A stretch of DNA of 27,460 nucleotides from CAYUHC01 sp964444555. GTDB taxonomy: Bacteria > Patescibacteriota > Minisyncoccia > Phycocordibacterales > JACOZG01. The stretch covers positions 1 through 27,460 of the forward strand of contig CAYUHC010000010.1 of assembly GCA_964444555.1 (NCBI GenBank), in the 5' to 3' direction. Shown here piece after piece: positions 23,594 through 27,460 of this stretch (the first letter of the stretch is position 1; each line of letters opens with the position of its first letter). Under the pieces are notes generated by a model. That model was not told the DNA's origin, ran no database searches, and was given only the letters and a program-made list of their open reading frames with translations. Position numbers and translations under genes: made by a program.

Positions 23594-23630
23594 GCGGGCT
23601 AGAAATAAAAATCTAGCCCGCCATAATTTT
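23594..23630 (+). terminator. Perfect 10-bp hairpin, likely terminator of the small-peptide unit
   Basis: GCGGGCTAGA (23594-23603) pairs with TCTAGCCCGC (23612-23621) around an A-rich eight-base loop. The downstream T-run is short (CATAATTTT). On the minus strand a T-run (TCTTTT) also follows, so it may work in both directions. Confidence 0.6.
23622..23627 (+). promoter_or_regulatory. Possible -10 of the HELIH gene
   Basis: CATAAT sits right after the hairpin and ends nine bases before the ATG at 23637, the same spacing as the other predicted leaderless genes here. No -35 is evident. Confidence 0.3.
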
Positions 23631-23636
23631 AACACC

Positions 23637-24266
23637 ATGAAACCAGAAATAAAGATAAGTTACAATCAATTTTTAGATCCTATTTTTATTTTTTATTGCC
23701 AGAACCACCCCGACCTCAAGAAGATGGGGTGGAATGATTGGACTCCCCCCACAAAAGAAGCGATGGACGTTCGGGTAAAAAATTATCGGGAGGCGTGGAG
23801 GCAGATAGAGGAGAGGGTTCTGAAATCTTTACAAGAAAACTTAAAATTAAATTTCAAGAGAAACGTTATTGACGTTCACATTGTTAGCGGCAATCCTAGG
23901 CAGTTTAGCAGGCCGCTAGTTATAAAGAGCGGTTATTCGAAAGTAGATTTCATTATTACTATAATTCATGAATTAATTCATGTTTTGTTGTCAGATAATG
24001 AGCACGCATTGCCGCATCCGAAAGATATATTTCCAAAACATCACAAAGAATCTCAAACTACTAAAAATCACATCGTTGTTCATGCTGTCTTAAAAATTAT
24101 CTTTTTAGAAACCCTAAATAGCAAAGAGTTGCTGGATCGAAATATTGAGATATCGACGAAACATAGCACCAAGGACTATTTAAGGGCGTGGGAAATAGTT
24201 AATGATAATGGGGCGAACCAAATAATCTCGGAATTTATTTCGTCTTACAAAGTTGACAATATATGA
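23637..24266 (+). CDS. HELIH-motif protein, putative zinc metallopeptidase-like
   Basis: This 209-residue soluble protein carries the HExxH zinc motif HELIH (residues 111-115) inside a hydrophobic helix (IITIIHELIHVLL). A third ligand could come from HIVVH (145-149) or nearby His/Glu residues. The N-terminal half (ISYNQFLDPIFIFYC, then GWNDWTPPTKE) is distinctive but matches no named family I can give. There is no signal peptide, so a cytoplasmic peptidase or a minimal toxin/antitoxin-type protease domain are both conceivable. Its DNA is clearly A+T-richer than the upstream core genes. No Shine-Dalgarno site is present. The presence of the motif is certain; peptidase activity is inferred. Confidence 0.65.
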   Translation: MKPEIKISYNQFLDPIFIFYCQNHPDLKKMGWNDWTPPTKEAMDVRVKNYREAWRQIEERVLKSLQENLKLNFKRNVIDVHIVSGNPRQFSRPLVIKSGYSKVDFIITIIHELIHVLLSDNEHALPHPKDIFPKHHKESQTTKNHIVVHAVLKIIFLETLNSKELLDRNIEISTKHSTKDYLRAWEIVNDNGANQIISEFISSYKVDNI

Positions 24267-24280
24267 AAATCGTATATAAA
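24253..24280 (+). promoter_or_regulatory. Promoter of the GNAT acetyltransferase gene
   Basis: TTGACA (24253-24258), 16 bases, TATAAA (24275-24280), beginning in the last codons of the HELIH gene. It predicts a ~49-base leader that contains the Shine-Dalgarno site. Confidence 0.6.
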
Positions 24281-24335
24281 TAAAATAGGGCTTTGGTTAT
24301 AAAACAAAACATTCTTTTCGAGGAGGTAACTACTC

Positions 24336-24911
24336 GTGGACAAAGTAACTGGCTCTAATTTTACTTTTTTCTTGTGCGGAAAAAAAATCTTCCTGCGCCC
24401 ATTCGGAGAATCAGATCTTGAAGAGATCGTAAGGTGGTTAAACAGCAAGGACCTAGATGATTTTTTCTTAAAAAGAAGGGCCGCTACCACAACGTGGGGG
24501 AAAAGGTGGCTAGAAAAAGTTCTGGCCGACGAGAGTAACGATCTTCGTTTGGGAATAGTTGCGCGTAACAGTAGAAAACTAGTTGGGATGGTAACTCTTC
24601 AACGGGTTGACCTGATAAATGGTACGGCTTGGCTTGGTGTTGCAATATCAAGTATCATTAACCACAGAAAAGGATATGGTAGTGAGGCCGTAAAGCTTGT
24701 CTTGGAGTACGCCTTTGACAGGTTAAATCTGAGGAAGGTTTGCTGGAATTCTATCAGTTGCAACAATCACGGCATTGAGTGTGCCAAAAAATTGGGTTTT
24801 ACGGAAGAAGGAAGAATGGAGAAACAGTTTCAAAGGGGTGATTTATTCTTCGATGATATTAANNNNNNNNNNCTTTTCCGAGAGAGGTGGAAAGAATCTT
24901 TGAACCCCTAA
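24336..24911 (+). CDS. GNAT N-acetyltransferase (RimJ/RimL-like), interrupted by an assembly gap
   Basis: GNAT enzymes move an acetyl group from acetyl-CoA to an amine. The layout is that of RimJ/RimL-type proteins: an N-terminal IFLRPFGESDLEEIVRWLNS, a central strand LGIVARNSRKLVGMVTLQRV, the acetyl-CoA loop HRKGYGSEAVKLVLEYAFD (a Q/RxxGxG/A variant), and RKVCWNSISCNNHGIECAKK with LGFTEEGRM. The start is GTG 24336, eight bases after AGGAGGT (24321-24327). Ten Ns at 24863-24872 hide about four residues near the C-terminus, but the frame continues with LFRERWKESLNP as expected. The substrate is unknown (protein N-terminus, small amine or antibiotic). Confidence 0.85.
   Translation: MDKVTGSNFTFFLCGKKIFLRPFGESDLEEIVRWLNSKDLDDFFLKRRAATTTWGKRWLEKVLADESNDLRLGIVARNSRKLVGMVTLQRVDLINGTAWLGVAISSIINHRKGYGSEAVKLVLEYAFDRLNLRKVCWNSISCNNHGIECAKKLGFTEEGRMEKQFQRGDLFFDDIXXXXLFRERWKESLNP
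24863..24872. other. Assembly gap (10 N)
   Basis: A run of exactly ten Ns inside the acetyltransferase gene marks a scaffold join. The true number of missing bases is unknown, though the frame and the protein family's expected tail fit a short gap. Confidence 0.95.
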
Positions 24912-24949
24912 CTTCATCAGCCCTGGGTATGGCTTAAAACTGCCCTTTT

Positions 24950-25234
24950 ATGTTTTATAAAAAAATTCTTACTCTCGTCAAAGAGGATCAGGCTGATCGA
25001 GCAATGGTCCGAAAGAAATTGCCACCAAGCAAGAAGATGTTGCTGTGGTTAAAGAGGCGAGATGGACAGCGACTTAAAGATATTTATAATCTTGGGATTC
25101 AGAATTATCATAAATTCTCGAAGAAAACCCTTTTTAATGTCGCTTTAATCATGACTCATGCCCTGACGCTAGAGCGGGAACAAGCGGTCTCTTATTTCGT
25201 ACATTGCTTTAAGTTTTTGTTCAGTATTATTTGA
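24950..25234 (+). CDS. Small unknown protein, possibly truncated (94 aa)
   Basis: The first ~75 residues look like real coding sequence: ILTLVKEDQADRAMVRK, KRRDGQRLKDIYNLGI and FNVALIMTHALTLEREQA. The DQxxR start and the later helix with a histidine are loosely reminiscent of uncharacterised families such as DUF6624, which is only an impression. The last 22 codons lie antisense to the 3' end of the nucleotidyltransferase gene and look less natural (YFVHCFKFLFSII), so the C-terminus may have been lost. No Shine-Dalgarno site precedes the ATG. It may be a remnant rather than a working gene. Confidence 0.4.
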   Translation: MFYKKILTLVKEDQADRAMVRKKLPPSKKMLLWLKRRDGQRLKDIYNLGIQNYHKFSKKTLFNVALIMTHALTLEREQAVSYFVHCFKFLFSII

Positions 25235-25819
25235 TGTTGTGTGCAATATCTCTAGTAAGTCAGCAAATGACCGGTCATGTGATTCAATATAAGGTAACGC
25301 TTTGTGTAGTGGTTGCGGCCATTCTTTTTTGGTTTCAAACCAATATCTTATGCAATAATGATAAAATTGGCCGACCCCAAAGAGCACACTCGCAGGCTGA
25401 TTCATTCTCGCTTCAATCTTGCGAATAAATTTGCTTAAAATTTTGCGATAAAGATCTTTTTTTCTTTCGTCGAGCGAAGTAGGACCTTTTTCATAAGCTA
25501 GTTTTGTATTGGCTACAATTTTCTGCATAAGGCCCCCAGAAACATCATAAAGAATCCTGTTATCGGTAGCGGGGTGCATTGAGGTGTCTAATATAAAATC
25601 CTTATCTACTTTGGTTGGAAAAATCGAAACATCGAGAGCTTCACCTTCAAATTCTTTTAACTCCGAATAATCATTTACTTCACCCTCCGTTTTATCAGAA
25701 AAAACGAACAAATCCCAATCGCTTTTACCTCGCGAGTCTTTTGTGGCTCTGGACCCAATAAGAATAATCCCGGTCGGGTTGTATTTTTCTTTAAGATATT
25801 GAATTATTTTTTCTTCCAT
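25169..25819 (-). CDS. Nucleotidyltransferase-fold protein
   Basis: The N-terminal half has the DNA polymerase beta-type nucleotidyltransferase signature: GSRATKDSRGKSDWDLFVF (residues 22-40) with the metal-binding D34xD36, and a third acidic residue in ALDVSIF (D63). The C-terminal ~100 residues form a helical domain resembling HEPN or substrate-binding helices (FIRKIEARMNQP, VGQFYHYCIRYWF). Related enzymes include aminoglycoside nucleotidyltransferases, MNT-type antitoxins and tRNA-modifying types. The single-chain architecture (216 residues) does not require a separate partner. The gene is A+T-rich and converges with the small unknown gene on +, overlapping it by 66 bases. The fold is secure; the substrate is unknown. 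Confidence 0.82.
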   Translation of the reverse strand: MEEKIIQYLKEKYNPTGIILIGSRATKDSRGKSDWDLFVFSDKTEGEVNDYSELKEFEGEALDVSIFPTKVDKDFILDTSMHPATDNRILYDVSGGLMQKIVANTKLAYEKGPTSLDERKKDLYRKILSKFIRKIEARMNQPASVLFGVGQFYHYCIRYWFETKKEWPQPLHKALPYIESHDRSFADLLEILHTTSNNTEQKLKAMYEIRDRLFPL

Positions 25820-25833
25820 CTTTACTTTAATTT

Positions 25834-25875
25834 ATTAAAAAGCTGACCCCACTCGTCTTGACGTAGAATCAGCTT
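25834..25875 (-). terminator. Terminator of the Cys/His-tailed protein gene
   Basis: On the minus strand AAGCTGA (25875-25869) pairs with TCAGCTT (25846-25840); inside, CGTC and GACG can pair around an AA loop. A T-run follows. It starts seven bases after the stop codon at 25882. Confidence 0.55.
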
Positions 25876-25881
25876 TGCAAC

Positions 25882-26529
25882 TTAAACTCCGCAGCAATGA
25901 CGGGAGTTTCCGTAAGCGCACGACCGGGAGGCGCCAACACCCCCTAAAGCAAAGTGCCAAAGAGTGACACCTTCGGAAAGGCTACCGACAGTCTCTTCGG
26001 GAACTAGCCATGCCTTGGTTATACGTTTTTTCGTATCGGACCGCTCAAGCATAACCATGCCAAGCTGTTGAAAGGTGGGGCGAGCCTGGAGCAAGCCCAA
26101 CCCAAAGACGTCTTGGGCCCCTAGTTTGATAACCTTCTCGGCAAAGTCACGAAGAAACTGGGCAGAAGACATGACAGAAGAGGAGGCGTCGGTTTCTGGC
26201 GCGTAACCCTCTTCTTTTGGACAAAATTCCAACGGGTAGATGTTTTCAATGCCCTGCCCCCCAATCTTCCAATTAAGGGGGCAGATGGATCTATCACTGA
26301 CCGTTGAGGGCGTTGCGACCCATTCTGCTTCGTCCATCTGCCACAATAAGCGCTCATTGAGCGACAAATCGTGATGACGATGAACTAACATCACCCCGAC
26401 GATGTCCTCCAAGCCGTAGCCACATATGACCTCTCCGAGCTCAGGCAGTTTCGAGATGTGCCTTGCTGCTAGGTCACGCATGCTGTCGCTATCTGTCAAC
26501 CCGCCATAAACACTAGGGCAGTATTGCAT
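25882..26529 (-). CDS. Unknown protein with an HRHH motif and a Cys/His-rich C-terminus
   Basis: I cannot name this family. The 215-residue protein is soluble. Visible traits are GVMLVHRHHDLSLNERLLW (His 50, 52, 53), a central LEFCPKEEGYAPETDASSS region, FLRDFAEKVIKLGAQDVFGL, and a C-terminus RSCAYGNSRHCCGV with three cysteines and a histidine that could bind metal. The His-x-His motif, the late aromatic VTLWHFALGG and the Cys/His tail loosely recall uncharacterised proteins I associate with fungi and scattered bacteria; that is an impression only. The gene has its own strong promoter, a ~47-base leader, AAAGGAG five bases before the ATG, and a terminator. Its base composition is closer to the core genes than the neighbouring nucleotidyltransferase. 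Confidence 0.65.
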   Translation of the reverse strand: MQYCPSVYGGLTDSDSMRDLAARHISKLPELGEVICGYGLEDIVGVMLVHRHHDLSLNERLLWQMDEAEWVATPSTVSDRSICPLNWKIGGQGIENIYPLEFCPKEEGYAPETDASSSVMSSAQFLRDFAEKVIKLGAQDVFGLGLLQARPTFQQLGMVMLERSDTKKRITKAWLVPEETVGSLSEGVTLWHFALGGVGASRSCAYGNSRHCCGV

Positions 26530-26582
26530 AACGACTCCTTTCTGGACCTCTCCGGTCCAAATAACAAAGATAGTCCATTCTT

Positions 26583-26610
26583 AATATACCAGAATAAACC
26601 AATCCGTCAA
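26583..26610 (-). promoter_or_regulatory. Promoter of the Cys/His-tailed protein gene
   Basis: On the minus strand TTGACG (26610-26605), 16 bases, TATATT (26588-26583) with an extended TGG. The leader (~47 bases) includes a short GGACC/GGTCC hairpin (26558-26544) just upstream of the Shine-Dalgarno site. Confidence 0.6.
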
Positions 26611-26731
26611 TTTCTCACCATGGTTCAATGCCCAAAAATTATCTCGGGAAATATAAAGAATGGATATGGCACGCATTCTATAAATCTAAAGGCAATAGAA
26701 AACAGCCCAAATTATTTCGAGTATCAAATTG

Positions 26732-27460
26732 CTATAGGTACCCCCACTCGCGGAGTTTGTCTGCGCCGCTTTTGATAAAACGATTGCCGATGTCGTTGCG
26801 GTAAAACATTTTAGGAATATAAATCTTATTCGCCAGACCATAAACCTTATTTTGCGCCTGCTCCACCGTCTGCCCCATGCCAGTAATGTAAAGGACGTAA
26901 CCGCGATGATCAGAAATATAATATTGATTTTCGCCCGCGCGTAGAGCCATCTCTTCGAAGTGGAAATGACGCCACTCATCCTTTTTGAGCTTGTCGTCAA
27001 AGTAAATATTTAAACCGTAGGGAGAATTTTGAGGCAACTTCTTGTTGTGGGGGAAGGGGGGCACGGTAATCAAAATGACGATGCCGTAACCGCGGCGCCA
27101 CTTAAGCTTGTAGGGCTCACCCTTAGCCACGGCGTAAAGAAATTCTCCCCAAGGTGATTGGTGGATCTCGTCATGGAGATAGGTAATGGGGGAGCCAAAG
27201 CGGGGAGTGGCTTCTAGCGGATAGGCACCGGTCTCGTTGACGATACAGTTAATATCGATGTCGCCCCGGAAGCCGATCTCTTGCAGATGGGGCTTGAGCT
27301 TAGCCAGGGTCTCTTGGAATAGCTTATTTTCCGCTTCGTTATCGTCATACCAAGCGAGCGTGCCCATCTCACTCGTCGGAGGACCCAAATCGCCAGGAAA
27401 AAACTTTTTGTGTTCCACATTCATCTCGATTGGACCAACCCAATCATTGCCGTTAAAGTA
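26732..27460 (-). CDS. PurD-like ATP-grasp protein, C-terminal part (5' end outside window)
   Basis: The sequence matches the C-terminal half of phosphoribosylamine-glycine ligase (GAR synthetase), which joins glycine to phosphoribosylamine with ATP in purine synthesis. The frame is open to the window edge and enters with YFNGNDWVGPIEMNVEHKKF, so the ATG at 27424 is internal. The block FPGDLGPPTSEMGTLAWY and the metal-binding segment GFRGDIDINCIVNETGAYPLEATPRFGSP (cited in parts: GDIDIN, LEATPRFG) are ATP-grasp features. The C-terminal region (YFDDKLKK, then DHRGYVLYITGMGQTVEQAQ) matches the PurD C domain. It is 242 residues as seen. No other purine gene is in the window, so a salvage or unrelated ligase role is possible. 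Confidence 0.8.
   Translation of the reverse strand, partial: YFNGNDWVGPIEMNVEHKKFFPGDLGPPTSEMGTLAWYDDNEAENKLFQETLAKLKPHLQEIGFRGDIDINCIVNETGAYPLEATPRFGSPITYLHDEIHQSPWGEFLYAVAKGEPYKLKWRRGYGIVILITVPPFPHNKKLPQNSPYGLNIYFDDKLKKDEWRHFHFEEMALRAGENQYYISDHRGYVLYITGMGQTVEQAQNKVYGLANKIYIPKMFYRNDIGNRFIKSGADKLREWGYL

Noticed and set aside
23499..24266. Peptide natural-product (RiPP) cluster made of the 27-aa peptide and the HELIH protein
   Set aside because: No modifying enzyme or exporter is nearby, and the peptide has no clear leader/core layout; only the position suggests it.
25169..25819. MNT/HEPN toxin-antitoxin pair
   Set aside because: The nucleotidyltransferase is a single chain with its own helical domain, and the adjacent small protein lacks the HEPN RxxxxH motif.
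26524..26775. Plus-strand frame of 83 codons
   Set aside because: It lies over the promoter and leader of the minus-strand gene and has no ribosome site or recognisable protein; probably chance.
1..27460. tRNA genes, rRNA genes, CRISPR arrays, insertion sequences
   Set aside because: Checked the intergenic regions by eye; no cloverleaf-like sequence, regular repeats or transposase was found.

Overview
The window looks like a chromosomal segment of a candidate-phyla-radiation bacterium (Patescibacteria). The evidence is a set of streamlined core genes (a 606-residue AlaRS that stops after its editing domain, a 120-residue L13, a 254-residue ZIP carrier), a sigma-region-4/HARE-HTH fusion with no sigma region 2, and an actin-fold (FtsA/PilM-like) gene followed by a membrane-anchored baseplate-J-like gene. 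I recognise these last traits from that group, but I cannot assign a class. TGA is used as a stop (dnaK), so the code is not the UGA=Gly variant.

Layout. 1-5083: the 3' end of leuS, the sigma4-HARE regulator, a membrane-anchored unknown protein, mltG and a DnaQ-like exonuclease, all on +. 5090-5854 (-): a ZIP metal transporter. 5965-8491: an unknown two-TM protein, mnmA and a CYTH-domain protein. 8492-8631: a regulatory segment with a promoter, two hairpins and a terminator, then a second promoter in front of alaS. 8632-12838: alaS, the actin-fold ATPase and the baseplate-J-like protein. 12896-16844: a translation/transcription cluster, infA-rpmJ-rpsM-rpsK-rpsD-rpoA-rplQ-rplM-rpsI. 16902-20351: the grpE-dnaK-dnaJ chaperone operon. 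20360-23229: an ABC-F ATPase and an M16-type peptidase. 23231-26529 is an accessory stretch, visibly A+T-richer in its first part. It holds two tiny ORFs under their own promoter, a HELIH protein, a GNAT acetyltransferase containing a 10-N assembly gap, a small unknown protein, a nucleotidyltransferase and an unknown Cys/His-tailed protein. 26732-27460 (-): the C-terminal part of a PurD-like ATP-grasp enzyme, cut by the window edge.

Expression signals follow a pattern. Many conserved genes have no Shine-Dalgarno sequence, and several have a -10 hexamer ending only 7-9 bases before the ATG, which predicts leaderless mRNAs (2359, exonuclease, ZIP, mnmA, alaS, actin-fold gene, perhaps the HELIH gene). 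A second set (two-TM protein, CYTH, 27-aa peptide, GNAT, Cys/His-tailed protein) carries strong AGGAG-type Shine-Dalgarno sites, and where a promoter can be seen the predicted leader is about 40-55 bases. These promoters also settle several start codons (ZIP, mnmA, alaS, grpE).

The most interesting single locus is the alaS leader. A promoter, a six-codon mini-ORF overlapping a second ATG, and an intrinsic terminator whose hairpin is read in the alaS frame through three alanine codons together resemble an alanine-sensing attenuator. The same sequence could instead encode a short independent RNA. All functional statements rest on motif reading; no database search was possible.
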